Origin: Seohaeicola_A nanhaiensis
GTDB taxonomy: Bacteria; Pseudomonadota; Alphaproteobacteria; Rhodobacterales; Rhodobacteraceae
Direction of reading: 5' to 3'
Assembly (NCBI RefSeq): GCF_042654245.1
Contig: NZ_JBHSGI010000002.1
Location: 868,001 to 932,000, forward strand
DNA: 64,000 bases
Part shown: piece by piece, positions 1-8,430 of the stretch
Position numbering within the stretch: position 1 is the stretch's first letter
How the letters are laid out: each line of letters opens with the position of its first letter
Position numbers and translations under genes: made by a program
The notes under the pieces: model-generated
What the model was told of the DNA's origin: nothing
Seen by the model: only the letters and a program-made list of their open reading frames with translations
Database searches by the model: none

Positions 1-94
1 GCGGATCGTCAGAGCGATCACCTCAGGTCAGGTCGCGGTCCTGAACACCCCGACCTTTGGCGCAACCGCGCCCGTTCCGACACCTAGCGCATAG
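1..94 (+). CDS. possible 3' end of an unidentified upstream gene
   Basis: One forward frame (starting at base 2) is open from the window edge to a TAG at 92-94, just before the gltB ribosome binding site. About 30 residues are visible, rich in Thr, Pro and Ala near the end, and I recognise no family. A second frame is open to 85-87, so the choice is uncertain. A co-directional gene ending 13 bases before gltB would fit a glt operon, but the fragment is too short to prove coding. Confidence 0.3.
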   Translation, partial: RIVRAITSGQVAVLNTPTFGATAPVPTPSA

Positions 95-107
95 AGAGGA
101 TCTCAAG

Positions 108-3100
108 ATGACCAAATACGATGAAGCCTGGGTGCGTGAGGAAGAAGCCAAGCGCAAGTGGATGGCCGAGAACGGGCTGTATCGCGAGGAGGACGAGCAT
201 TCGTCCTGCGGCGTGGGGCTGGTGGTCTCGGTCGACGGCAAGGCGAGCCGGGACGTGGTGGTGGCCGGCATCAAGGCGCTGCGGGCGGTCTGGCACCGGG
301 GCGCGGTGGATGCGGACGGCAAGACGGGCGACGGGGCGGGCATCCACGTGCAGATCCCGGTGCCGTTCTTCTATGACCAGATCCGGCGCACCGGCCACGA
401 GCCGAAGATGGACCAGCTGATCGCGGTCGGTCAGGTGTTCCTGCCGCGGACGAACTTTGCCGCGCAGGAGATGTGCCGGACCATCGTGGAGACGGAAGTC
501 CTGCGGATGGGCTATTACATCTATGGCTGGCGCCATGTGCCGGTGGATGTGACCTGCCTCGGCGAGAAGGCCAATGCGACGCGTCCCGAGATCGAGCAGA
601 TCCTGATCTCGAACTCCAAGGGCGTGGACGAGGAGACCTTCGAGCGCGAGCTTTATGTGATCCGCCGCCGGATCGAGAAGGCGGCGATTGCCGAGGGCAT
701 CGCAGGGCTCTATCTCGCCTCGCTGTCCTGCCGGTCGATCATCTACAAGGGGATGATGCTGGCCGAGCAGGTGGCGGTGTTCTACCCGGACCTGATGGAT
801 GAGCGGTTCGAGAGCGCCTTTGCGATCTATCACCAGCGCTATTCCACGAACACCTTCCCGCAGTGGTGGCTGGCGCAGCCGTTCCGGATGCTGGCGCATA
901 ACGGCGAGATCAACACGCTGAAGGGCAACATCAACTGGATGAAGTCGCACGAGATCCGCATGGCCTCGGGCACGTTCGGGGACATGGCCGAGGACATCAA
1001 GCCGATCATTCCGGGCGGGTCGTCGGATTCGGCGGCGCTGGACGCGGTGTTCGAGGTGCTGGTGCGGGCGGGGCGGTCCGCGCCGATGGCGAAGACGATG
1101 CTGGTGCCGGAGAGCTGGTCCAAGCAGGCGGTGGAGCTGCCGCAGGCCTGGCGCGACATGTATTCCTACTGCAACTCGGTGATGGAGCCCTGGGACGGGC
1201 CTGCCGCCTTGGCGATGACAGACGGGCGCTGGGTCTGCGCGGGGCTGGACCGTAACGGGCTGCGCCCGATGCGCTATGTCGTCACCGGCGATGGGCTGCT
1301 GATTGCGGGCAGCGAGGCCGGCATGGTGCCGGTGAACGAGACCAATGTGGTCGAGAAGGGCGCGCTGGGTCCGGGGCAGATGATTGCCGTGGACATGAAG
1401 AAGGGCCGGCTGTTCCACGACACCGCGATCAAGGACCGGCTGGCGGCGAACCAGCCTTTTGGCGAATGGGTCGGCAAGATCAACGATGCCGACGAGGTTC
1501 TGGCCGGGGTGACCGAAAAGCCGATCTTCTCGGGCAAGGAGCTGCGGCAGCGGCAGATCGCGGCGGGTTATTCGGTGGAGGAGCTGGAGCAGATCCTGGC
1601 GCCGATGGCCGAGGACGGCAAGGAGGCGCTCGCCTCGATGGGCGATGACACGCCTTCCGCGGTGCTGTCCAAGCAGTATCGCCCGTTGTCGCATTTCTTC
1701 CGCCAGAACTTCAGCCAGGTGACGAACCCGCCGATCGACAGCTTGCGGGAATACCGGGTGATGAGCCTGAAGACGCGGTTCGGAAACCTGAAGAACGTGC
1801 TGGACGAGGATTCCTCGCAGACCGAAATCGTCGTGCTGGAAAGCCCCTTTGTCGGCAACGCGCAGTTCGAGGCGCTGATCGGGCAGTTCAACGCGCCGTT
1901 CACCGAGATCGACTGCACCTTCGCGCCGGGCGAACGGTCGTTGCAGAAGGGGCTGGCGCGGATCCGGTCCGAGGCCGAGGATGCGGTGCGCTCGGGCGCG
2001 GGGCACATCGTGCTGACCGACCAGCATTCGGGGCCGGGCAAGGTGTCGATGCCGATGATCCTGGCGACAAGTGCGGTGCACAGCCATCTGACGCGCAACG
2101 GGCTGCGCACGTTCTGCTCGCTCTCGGTGCGGACGGCGGAATGCATCGACGCGCATTACTTCGCGGTGCTGATCGCCTGCGGCGCGACGGTGGTGAACCC
2201 CTATCTGGCCGAGGATTCCATCGCCGACCGGATCGAGCGCGGGCTGCTGGACGGTTCGCTGACCGAGGCGATGGCGCGCTATCGCAACGCCATCGACCAG
2301 GGTCTGCTGAAGATCATGGCGAAGATGGGCATCTCGGTGGTGTCCTCCTATCGCGGCGGGCTGAACTTCGAGGCGGTGGGGCTGAGCCGCGCCATGTGCG
2401 CCGAGTATTTCCCCGGCATGACCAGCCGGATCTCGGGCATCGGCGTGAGCGGTATCCAGCACAAGGCCGAGCAGGTGCACGCGCGCGGCTGGACCTCGGG
2501 GCTGGACGTGCTGCCCATCGGCGGCTTCTACAAGGCGCGGGCGACCGGGGAGTCGCACGCCTGGGAAGCGACCTCGATGCACATGCTGCAGATGGCCTGC
2601 AACAAGGGCAGCTTCCAGATGTGGAAGCAGTATTCGGCCAAGATGCAGAGCAACCCGCCGATCCACCTGCGCGACCTGCTGGACATCAAGCCGCTGGGGC
2701 CGGCCGTGCCGATCGAAGAGGTGGAAAGCATCACCTCGATCCGCAAGCGGTTCGTGACGCCGGGCATGTCGCTGGGGGCGCTGAGCCCCGAGGCGCACAA
2801 GACGCTGAACGTGGCGATGAACCGGATCGGGGCGAAGTCCGACAGTGGCGAGGGTGGCGAGGATCCGGCGCATTTCACGCCGGAGCCGAATGGCGACAAC
2901 CCGTCGGCCAAGATCAAGCAGGTGGCCTCGGGGCGCTTTGGCGTCACGGCGGAGTATCTGAACCAGTGCGAGGAACTGGAAATCAAGGTGGCCCAGGGCG
3001 CCAAGCCCGGCGAGGGCGGTCAGCTGCCGGGGATGAAGGTCACCGACCTGATCGCTCGCTTAAGGCATTCGACCAAGGGGGTGACGCTGATCTCGCCCCC

Positions 3101-4640
3101 GCCGCACCATGACATCTATTCCATCGAGGACCTCGCGCAGCTGATCTATGACCTCAAGCAGATCAACCCGCGCGCCAAGGTGACGGTGAAGCTGGTGGCG
3201 TCTTCGGGCGTCGGCACGATTGCCGCGGGCGTGGCCAAGGCCAAGGCGGACATCATCCTGATCTCGGGCCACAATGGCGGCACCGGGGCATCCCCGGCCA
3301 CGTCGATCAAATACGCCGGCCTGCCCTGGGAGATGGGCCTGACCGAGGCGCATCAGGTGCTGGCGATGAACAAGCTGCGCGAGCGGGTGACGCTGCGCAC
3401 CGATGGCGGGCTGCGCACCGGGCGCGACATCGTCATGGCGGCGATGATGGGCGCGGAAGAGTTCGGCATCGGCACCGCCGCGCTGATCGCCATGGGATGC
3501 ATCATGGTGCGCCAGTGCCAGAGCAACACCTGCCCCGTGGGCGTCTGCACGCAGGACCCTGCCCTGCGGCAGAAGTTCACCGGCAACGCGGACAAGGTGG
3601 TGAACCTGATCACCTTCTACGCGCAGGAGGTGCGCGAGCTGCTGGCGGCCATCGGCGCGCGGTCGATCGACGACATCATCGGGCGGGCGGATCTGCTGGC
3701 ACAGGTCAGCCGCGGGTCGGCGCATCTGGACGATCTCGACCTCAACCCGCTGCTGATCACGGTCAGCGGCGCGTCTGAAATCGTCTATGACCGCGACAAG
3801 CCGCGCAACCCGGTGCCCGACACGCTGGACGCCGAGATCGTGCGCGACGCGGCGCGGTTCCTGAAGGACGGCGAGAAGATGCAGCTGTCCTACGCGGTGC
3901 AGAACACGCACCGGACCGTGGGCACGCGGACCTCAAGCCTGATCGTGCAGAACTTCGGGATGAGGAACGCCTTCCAGTCGGATCACCTGACGGTGAAGCT
4001 GCAGGGCTCGGCCGGGCAGTCGCTGGGGGCCTTCGCGGCGCCGGGGTTGAAACTGGAGGTCAGCGGCGACGCCAACGACTATGTCGGCAAGGGGCTGTCG
4101 GGGGGCATCATCGTGGTGCGCCCGCCGATGTCGAGCCCGCTGGAGGCGGCCGAGAACACGATCATCGGGAACACCGTGCTTTATGGGGCGACCGACGGTT
4201 ACCTCTTCGCCGCCGGCCGTGCCGGGGAGCGGTTCGCGGTCCGGAACTCGGGCGCGAAGGTGGTGATCGAGGGCTGTGGCTCGAACGGGTGTGAATACAT
4301 GACCGGCGGGGTTGCGGTGATCCTGGGCGAGATCGGCGCCAACTTCGGCGCCGGGATGACCGGGGGCATGGCCTATCTCTACGATCCCGACGGCGTGGCG
4401 CAGACGCTGATGAACATGGAGACGCTGGTGGTCGGCCCGGTGACGGTCGAGCATTGGGAGAACCAGCTGAAGGATCTGGTCGAGCGGCATCTGAAGGAGA
4501 CCGGCAGCCGCCGCGCGGCCGACATCCTGCAGCACTGGGAGATCGAGCGGCAGAACTTCCTGCAGGTGTGCCCGAAGGAGATGCTGATCCACCTGCCCGT
4601 CCCGCTGAGCGTCGAGGGCACGGCGATCCAGGCGGAGTAG
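108..4640 (+). CDS. gltB: glutamate synthase (NADPH) large subunit
   Basis: GltB transfers the amide of glutamine to 2-oxoglutarate, giving two glutamates; it works with the small subunit GltD in nitrogen assimilation. The protein is about 1510 residues, the usual length. The start at 108 is preceded by AGAGAGGA and leaves a 33-residue propeptide before Cys34 of the SSCGVGLV motif, the expected N-terminal nucleophile of the class II amidotransferase domain. The central and FMN synthase domains follow. Cys1131, Cys1137 and Cys1142 (C-x5-C-x4-C) should bind the 3Fe-4S cluster. The C-terminal part is the glycine-rich beta-helix (GXGXG) domain. No gltD is inside the window; it may lie to the left. 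A strong terminator follows at once. Confidence 0.97.
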   Translation: MTKYDEAWVREEEAKRKWMAENGLYREEDEHSSCGVGLVVSVDGKASRDVVVAGIKALRAVWHRGAVDADGKTGDGAGIHVQIPVPFFYDQIRRTGHEPKMDQLIAVGQVFLPRTNFAAQEMCRTIVETEVLRMGYYIYGWRHVPVDVTCLGEKANATRPEIEQILISNSKGVDEETFERELYVIRRRIEKAAIAEGIAGLYLASLSCRSIIYKGMMLAEQVAVFYPDLMDERFESAFAIYHQRYSTNTFPQWWLAQPFRMLAHNGEINTLKGNINWMKSHEIRMASGTFGDMAEDIKPIIPGGSSDSAALDAVFEVLVRAGRSAPMAKTMLVPESWSKQAVELPQAWRDMYSYCNSVMEPWDGPAALAMTDGRWVCAGLDRNGLRPMRYVVTGDGLLIAGSEAGMVPVNETNVVEKGALGPGQMIAVDMKKGRLFHDTAIKDRLAANQPFGEWVGKINDADEVLAGVTEKPIFSGKELRQRQIAAGYSVEELEQILAPMAEDGKEALASMGDDTPSAVLSKQYRPLSHFFRQNFSQVTNPPIDSLREYRVMSLKTRFGNLKNVLDEDSSQTEIVVLESPFVGNAQFEALIGQFNAPFTEIDCTFAPGERSLQKGLARIRSEAEDAVRSGAGHIVLTDQHSGPGKVSMPMILATSAVHSHLTRNGLRTFCSLSVRTAECIDAHYFAVLIACGATVVNPYLAEDSIADRIERGLLDGSLTEAMARYRNAIDQGLLKIMAKMGISVVSSYRGGLNFEAVGLSRAMCAEYFPGMTSRISGIGVSGIQHKAEQVHARGWTSGLDVLPIGGFYKARATGESHAWEATSMHMLQMACNKGSFQMWKQYSAKMQSNPPIHLRDLLDIKPLGPAVPIEEVESITSIRKRFVTPGMSLGALSPEAHKTLNVAMNRIGAKSDSGEGGEDPAHFTPEPNGDNPSAKIKQVASGRFGVTAEYLNQCEELEIKVAQGAKPGEGGQLPGMKVTDLIARLRHSTKGVTLISPPPHHDIYSIEDLAQLIYDLKQINPRAKVTVKLVASSGVGTIAAGVAKAKADIILISGHNGGTGASPATSIKYAGLPWEMGLTEAHQVLAMNKLRERVTLRTDGGLRTGRDIVMAAMMGAEEFGIGTAALIAMGCIMVRQCQSNTCPVGVCTQDPALRQKFTGNADKVVNLITFYAQEVRELLAAIGARSIDDIIGRADLLAQVSRGSAHLDDLDLNPLLITVSGASEIVYDRDKPRNPVPDTLDAEIVRDAARFLKDGEKMQLSYAVQNTHRTVGTRTSSLIVQNFGMRNAFQSDHLTVKLQGSAGQSLGAFAAPGLKLEVSGDANDYVGKGLSGGIIVVRPPMSSPLEAAENTIIGNTVLYGATDGYLFAAGRAGERFAVRNSGAKVVIEGCGSNGCEYMTGGVAVILGEIGANFGAGMTGGMAYLYDPDGVAQTLMNMETLVVGPVTVEHWENQLKDLVERHLKETGSRRAADILQHWEIERQNFLQVCPKEMLIHLPVPLSVEGTAIQAE

Positions 4641-4651
4641 GATTACGGGAC

Positions 4652-4685
4652 GCCCCCGCGCCGCTGTCATCGGCGGCGCGGGGGC
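4652..4685 (+). terminator. Rho-independent-type terminator after gltB
   Basis: A perfect 13-bp GC-rich stem (arms 4652-4664 and 4673-4685, 8-nt loop) starts 11 bases after the gltB stop and is followed by a pyrimidine-rich stretch (TGCTTCTTCTCTTC). The T-run is interrupted, so efficiency is uncertain. Confidence 0.8.
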
Positions 4686-4687
4686 TG

Positions 4688-4709
4688 CTTCTTCTCTTCG
4701 CAAAAACAC
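4688..4709 (-). repeat. divergent copy of the dispersed intergenic repeat
   Basis: Read on the minus strand this segment is GTGTTTTTGCGAAGAGAAG plus AAG. It resembles the copy at 53533 (GTATTTGGAAAGAGAAG). Like the other copies it lies between genes and beside G/C-run sequence (GGGGGCAGCGCCCCTGCCCC at 4735-4754). This is the least certain member of the family. Confidence 0.45.
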
Positions 4710-4756
4710 CGGTGAATTGGCCGGGAGGCCATGAGGGGGCAGCGCCCCTGCCCCCC

Positions 4757-5542
4757 TCACCGCCGGGCGTAGGCGCGCGGGGTCTGGCCCAGCATGCGGC
4801 GGAACATGGTGGTGAACGCGGCGGGGCTGTCGTAGCCGAGGTCGAGCGCCACGCTGGTCACACGGTCGCCGTCGATCAGGCGGGGCAGCGCGGCGAAGAC
4901 GCACGCCTGCTGGCGCCATTGTTCCAGGGTGAGCCCCGTATCCTGGCGGAAGTGGCGGGTGAGGCTGCGCCGGCTCATCCCGGCGCGGTCGGCCCAGTCA
5001 TCGAGGTTGGCGCGGGCGTCGGGCGCGGCGATGAAGGCGCGGCAAAGCCGCAGCAGGCGCGGGTCGGCGGGCAGCGGCAGGGCCAGCGGCTGTTCGGGCA
5101 GGCGCGGGATTTCGGCCAGCAGCAGCTCGGCGATCAGATGGTCGCGCGGGCCTTCGGAGGGGTGGCCCATCATCGCCACCGCCTCGACCACCAGCGCGCG
5201 CACCAGCGGGGTCATGCCCAGCACGCGGGGCGTGTCCCAGGTGGCGGCCTCGTCCGGGCGGACATAGACGGAGCGCATCCGCACCGCGCTGAGCATGTCG
5301 ACCGAATGCACGCAGCCGGCGGGCAGCCAGAGCGCGTGTTCGGGCGGCACGATCCAGCGGCCCGCCTCGGTCGCGACCGTCAGCACGCCCGAAAGCGCAT
5401 GCAGCAGCTGGTGGCGGTCGTGGCGGTGCGCCGGGATCGCGACGCCGGCGGGATAGTCGGTACCGGCGGCAAAGACCGGCCCCTGCGCCGCCGCGATGGC
5501 GCGCATGTTGTCGGAGATGGTGGTCTGAACCATGCCGCGCAT
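4757..5542 (-). CDS. AraC-family transcriptional regulator
   Basis: A 261-residue regulator with an N-terminal cupin-like sensor half (histidine-rich PAHRHDRHQLL, then LWLPAGCVHSV) and a C-terminal AraC DNA-binding half with two helix-turn-helix motifs (DDWADRAGMSRRSLTRHF; VTSVALDLGYDSPAAF). This architecture matches one-component effector-sensing AraC proteins of the NimR/YdeC kind. It is divergent from an Fsr-like exporter 87 bases away, so it probably controls that exporter and itself. The ATG at 5542 is chosen because longer versions would run into the exporter gene; no start has a strong Shine-Dalgarno sequence, and inner ATGs at 5533 and 5506 are possible. Confidence 0.9.
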   Translation of the reverse strand: MRGMVQTTISDNMRAIAAAQGPVFAAGTDYPAGVAIPAHRHDRHQLLHALSGVLTVATEAGRWIVPPEHALWLPAGCVHSVDMLSAVRMRSVYVRPDEAATWDTPRVLGMTPLVRALVVEAVAMMGHPSEGPRDHLIAELLLAEIPRLPEQPLALPLPADPRLLRLCRAFIAAPDARANLDDWADRAGMSRRSLTRHFRQDTGLTLEQWRQQACVFAALPRLIDGDRVTSVALDLGYDSPAAFTTMFRRMLGQTPRAYARR

Positions 5543-5629
5543 GTTTTGGCCCGATCGCGAAGATAATTGACCAAACCACGAAAGATCGCGCGTCGCAACC
5601 CGGCTATCTGAGGGCCGAAGGAGACTGCA
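5543..5629. promoter_or_regulatory. divergent promoter region between araC-type regulator and exporter
   Basis: The only non-coding space between the divergent genes. It holds an imperfect inverted repeat GTTTTGG (5543-5549) / CCAAACC (5571-5577) around AGATAATTGA, the most AT-rich part, so it is a plausible operator over the promoters. The exporter ribosome site is GAAGGAGA (5617-5624). Operator assignment is inference. Confidence 0.45.
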
Positions 5630-6826
5630 ATGACCGACGCGACGCTGCCCTCTCACCGGGCGGATACCACCACCTATGCCATCCTGCTGTCCATCAGCCT
5701 GTGCCACCTGCTGAACGATGTGATGCAGTCGCTGCTGGCGGCGATCTATCCGATGCTGAAGACCGAGTTCACGCTGGATTTCTGGCAGATCGGGATGCTG
5801 ACCTTCTGCTTTCAGGTCACCGCCTCGCTGTTGCAGCCGCTGGTCGGGATCGTCACAGACAAGCGGCCGATGCCTTATTCACTGCCGGTCGGCATGACCT
5901 CGACCATGGCCGGGCTGGTGCTGCTGGCCTGGGCGCCGAGCTATCCGGTGCTGATCCTGGGGGCGGCGATGATCGGGATCGGCTCGTCGATCTTCCACCC
6001 CGAGGCCAGCCGGGTGGCGCGCGCCGCCTCGGGCGGCAAGTTCGGGCTGGCGCAGTCGGTGTTTCAGGTCGGCGGCAACTTCGGATCGGCCGCGGGACCG
6101 CTGCTGGCGGCCTTCATCGTGGTGCCCTACGGGCGGGGCAGCGTGGCCTGGTTCGCGCTGGTGGCGCTGGCGGGGATCCTGATTTTGACGGCGGTGAGCC
6201 GCTGGCACACCCAGGCGCAGGCCGCCGCGAAACGCCGCCCGGTCAAGCCCGGCCCCGCCCTGCCCCGCCGCAAGCTGACCATCGCGCTGGCGGTGCTGGT
6301 GGTGCTGATCTTCTCGAAGAACATCTACATGGCCTCGATGAGCAGCTATTACACCTTCTTCCTGATCGACCGCTTCGGCCTGAGCACCGATGAGTCGCAG
6401 CAGATGCTGTTCCTGTTCCTGGCCGCCGTCGCCTTTGGCACGGTGATCGGCGGGCCGGTGGGCGACCGGATCGGGCGGCGCACGGTGATCTGGGTGTCGA
6501 TCCTGGGGGTGCTGCCCTTCACGCTGATGCTGCCCTATGCCAACCTGTTCTGGTCGGGTGTGCTGAGCGTGATCATCGGCGTCGTGCTGGCCTCGGCCTT
6601 TCCGGCCATCGTGGTGTTCGGGCAGGAGCTGCTGCCGGGCCGGGTCGGGATGGTGGCGGGGCTGTTCTTCGGCCTGGCCTTCGGGATCGCCGGGATCGGC
6701 GCGGCGGTGCTGGGCGCGGTGGCCGACGTGACGGGGATCGCCTTTGTCTTCGGGCTGTGCGCCTTCCTGCCGGCGCTGGGGATCCTGACCGTGCTGTTGC
6801 CGAGCCGCCGCGACATGGCGGGATAA
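5630..6826 (+). CDS. MFS exporter, fosmidomycin-resistance (Fsr) type
   Basis: A 398-residue major facilitator protein with about 12 hydrophobic segments and a basic cytoplasmic loop in the middle (near residues 190-215, QAAAKRRPVKPGP). The N-terminal HLLNDVMQSLLAAIYPMLK and the SSIFHPEASRVAR segment are typical of the Fsr family, which exports fosmidomycin and similar small molecules using the proton gradient. It starts after GAAGGAGA and is divergent from an AraC regulator that probably controls it. The natural substrate cannot be told from sequence. Confidence 0.9.
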   Translation: MTDATLPSHRADTTTYAILLSISLCHLLNDVMQSLLAAIYPMLKTEFTLDFWQIGMLTFCFQVTASLLQPLVGIVTDKRPMPYSLPVGMTSTMAGLVLLAWAPSYPVLILGAAMIGIGSSIFHPEASRVARAASGGKFGLAQSVFQVGGNFGSAAGPLLAAFIVVPYGRGSVAWFALVALAGILILTAVSRWHTQAQAAAKRRPVKPGPALPRRKLTIALAVLVVLIFSKNIYMASMSSYYTFFLIDRFGLSTDESQQMLFLFLAAVAFGTVIGGPVGDRIGRRTVIWVSILGVLPFTLMLPYANLFWSGVLSVIIGVVLASAFPAIVVFGQELLPGRVGMVAGLFFGLAFGIAGIGAAVLGAVADVTGIAFVFGLCAFLPALGILTVLLPSRRDMAG

Positions 6827-6885
6827 GCCGGGCGGCGCCGCATTTTTCCGCTGTCGCCCGCGGGCGGCGGCGGTAGGATGCGCGC

Positions 6886-7620
6886 ATGGCGAAGAGCACG
6901 AAAACCACGGGCAAGCGGTCGGCCAAGACCGTGAGGGCAAGGGAACTGTCGCCGGGGCGGCGGCTGGTGCGGCTGTTCATCCGCGCCGGGCTGGCGGGGG
7001 TGGCGCTGTTGCTGCTGCTGGTGGTGCTGTTCAGCCTGGTCAACCCGCCGACCACGCATACGATCTGGTCCGAGGGCCGCCGGCTGGGCGGGATCGACCG
7101 CCAGTGGGTGCCGCTTGAGAAGATCGCGCCTGCGGTGGCGCGATCGGTCGTGGCGGCGGAGGATGCGAATTTCTGCAACCACTGGGGGTTCGACGTGGAC
7201 GCGATCCGCGCCGCCATCGAGGACGGCGGCACGCGCGGCGCCTCGACCCTGAGCCAGCAGGTGGTGAAGAACGTCTATCTGTGGCAGGACCGCAGCTGGA
7301 TCCGCAAGGCGCTGGAAACCGTCATGACGCCGATGGTCGAGACGATCTGGAGCAAGCGGCGGATCATCGAGGTCTATCTCAACGTCGCCGAGATGGGCGA
7401 AGGCGTCTTTGGCGTCGGCGCGGCGGCGGAGACCTTCTTTGGCAAGACGGCCGACAAGCTGAGCGATCAGGAGGCGGCGCTGATCGCCGCCGTGCTGCCC
7501 TCGCCCCGCACCCGGTCGGCGGCGAAACCCTCGGCTGCCGTGCGCAAACGGGCCGCGGCGATCCGCGACGGCGCGGCCACCATCCGCGCAGACGGGCGGG
7601 CGGCGTGTTTCGAGGATTGA
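6886..7620 (+). CDS. mtgA: monofunctional biosynthetic peptidoglycan transglycosylase
   Basis: A 244-residue inner-membrane glycosyltransferase (family GT51) that polymerises lipid II into glycan strands without a transpeptidase domain. A basic N-terminus is followed by one membrane anchor (about residues 28-48, AGLAGVALLLLLVVLFSLV). The catalytic region begins with AAEDANFCNHWGFD, matching the EDxxFxxHxG signature with the catalytic Glu, then GASTLSQQVVKN and KRRIIEVYLN. The length is normal for MtgA. The C-terminus (NAA-rich, ending CFED) is typical of the alphaproteobacterial form. Confidence 0.95.
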   Translation: MAKSTKTTGKRSAKTVRARELSPGRRLVRLFIRAGLAGVALLLLLVVLFSLVNPPTTHTIWSEGRRLGGIDRQWVPLEKIAPAVARSVVAAEDANFCNHWGFDVDAIRAAIEDGGTRGASTLSQQVVKNVYLWQDRSWIRKALETVMTPMVETIWSKRRIIEVYLNVAEMGEGVFGVGAAAETFFGKTADKLSDQEAALIAAVLPSPRTRSAAKPSAAVRKRAAAIRDGAATIRADGRAACFED

Positions 7621-7677
7621 TAATTGCGCCCGCGCTTGGCATTGGTGGTAGACCCCTGCCCTGACATGATGAGACCT

Positions 7678-8343
7678 ATGGCCCGCCTGTTTCACGTTCC
7701 CCTCTCTCCGTTCTGCCGCAAGGTTCGCCTGAGCCTGGCCGAGAAGAAGATCGAGGTGGAACTGGTGGAAGAGCGCTATTGGGAGGCCGACCCCGATTTC
7801 CTGCGGCGCAATCCGGCGGCCAAGGTGCCGGTGATCAAGCTGGACGGCAAGCTGATGGCCGAGAGCGCGGCGATCTGCGAATACCTGGAGGAGACGCGCC
7901 CCGAGCCGCCGCTGATGCCGCGCGACCCCGAGGGCCGCTATGAGGTGCGCCGGCTGATCGGCTGGTTCGACGACAAGTTTCACCATGAGGTGACGGCCAA
8001 GCTGCTGTACGAGCGGGTCAACAAGAAGGTGATGAAGGCGGGCTATCCCGACAGCCGCAACGTCAAGGACGGCGCCAAGGCGATCAAGTATCACCTCGAT
8101 TACATGACCTGGCTGCTGGATCACCGCCGCTGGCTGGCCGGGGACAACATGACGCTCGCCGATTTCGCCGCGGCGGCGCATCTGAGCTCGCTCGACTATA
8201 TCTCGGACGTGGACTGGAACAGGTCCCAGGTGGTCAAGGACTGGTACGCCAAGATCAAGTCGCGGCCCGCCTTCCGTTCGATCCTGGCGGATCAGATCCC
8301 GGGGTTCCGGCCGCCGCCGCATTATGCCGACCTCGATTTCTGA
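7678..8343 (+). CDS. glutathione S-transferase family protein
   Basis: A 221-residue cytosolic protein with an N-terminal thioredoxin-like domain (LFHVPLSPFCRKVRLSLAE, with a Ser-Pro-Phe-Cys active-site region; then AAKVPVIK and ESAAICEYLEE, the glutathione-binding cis-Pro and Glu-Ser segments) and an alpha-helical C-terminal domain (DNMTLADFAAAAHLS). The start at 7678 puts the first beta strand at the N-terminus as usual for GSTs; ATGs at 7666 and 7669 add only a few residues. It is unusually close to the alphaproteobacterial GST subgroup found upstream of queG. Substrate unknown. Confidence 0.92.
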   Translation: MARLFHVPLSPFCRKVRLSLAEKKIEVELVEERYWEADPDFLRRNPAAKVPVIKLDGKLMAESAAICEYLEETRPEPPLMPRDPEGRYEVRRLIGWFDDKFHHEVTAKLLYERVNKKVMKAGYPDSRNVKDGAKAIKYHLDYMTWLLDHRRWLAGDNMTLADFAAAAHLSSLDYISDVDWNRSQVVKDWYAKIKSRPAFRSILADQIPGFRPPPHYADLDF

Positions 8344-8404
8344 AACCCCGCCGGTGCAGGGGGGCTGTCTGCCCCCCCTCGCCTGCGGCGAGTCCCCCCG
8401 AAGG

Positions 8405-8424
8405 GTATTTGAAAACCAGAGAAG
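8405..8424 (+). repeat. dispersed intergenic 20-mer repeat, copy next to queG
   Basis: GTATTTGAAAACCAGAGAAG, one mismatch from the reverse complement of CTTCTCTGGTTTCCAAATAC. It is preceded by G/C runs and a small hairpin (CGCCTGCGGCG) and lies between the GST gene and queG, overlapping the queG leader. Confidence 0.8.
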
Positions 8425-8430
8425 CCAGAC

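Noticed and set aside
84..2873. 929-residue minus-strand open frame opposite gltB
   Set aside because: Low-complexity Arg/His/Leu composition without domains, no ribosome site, fully antisense to a clear gene; typical of high-GC DNA.
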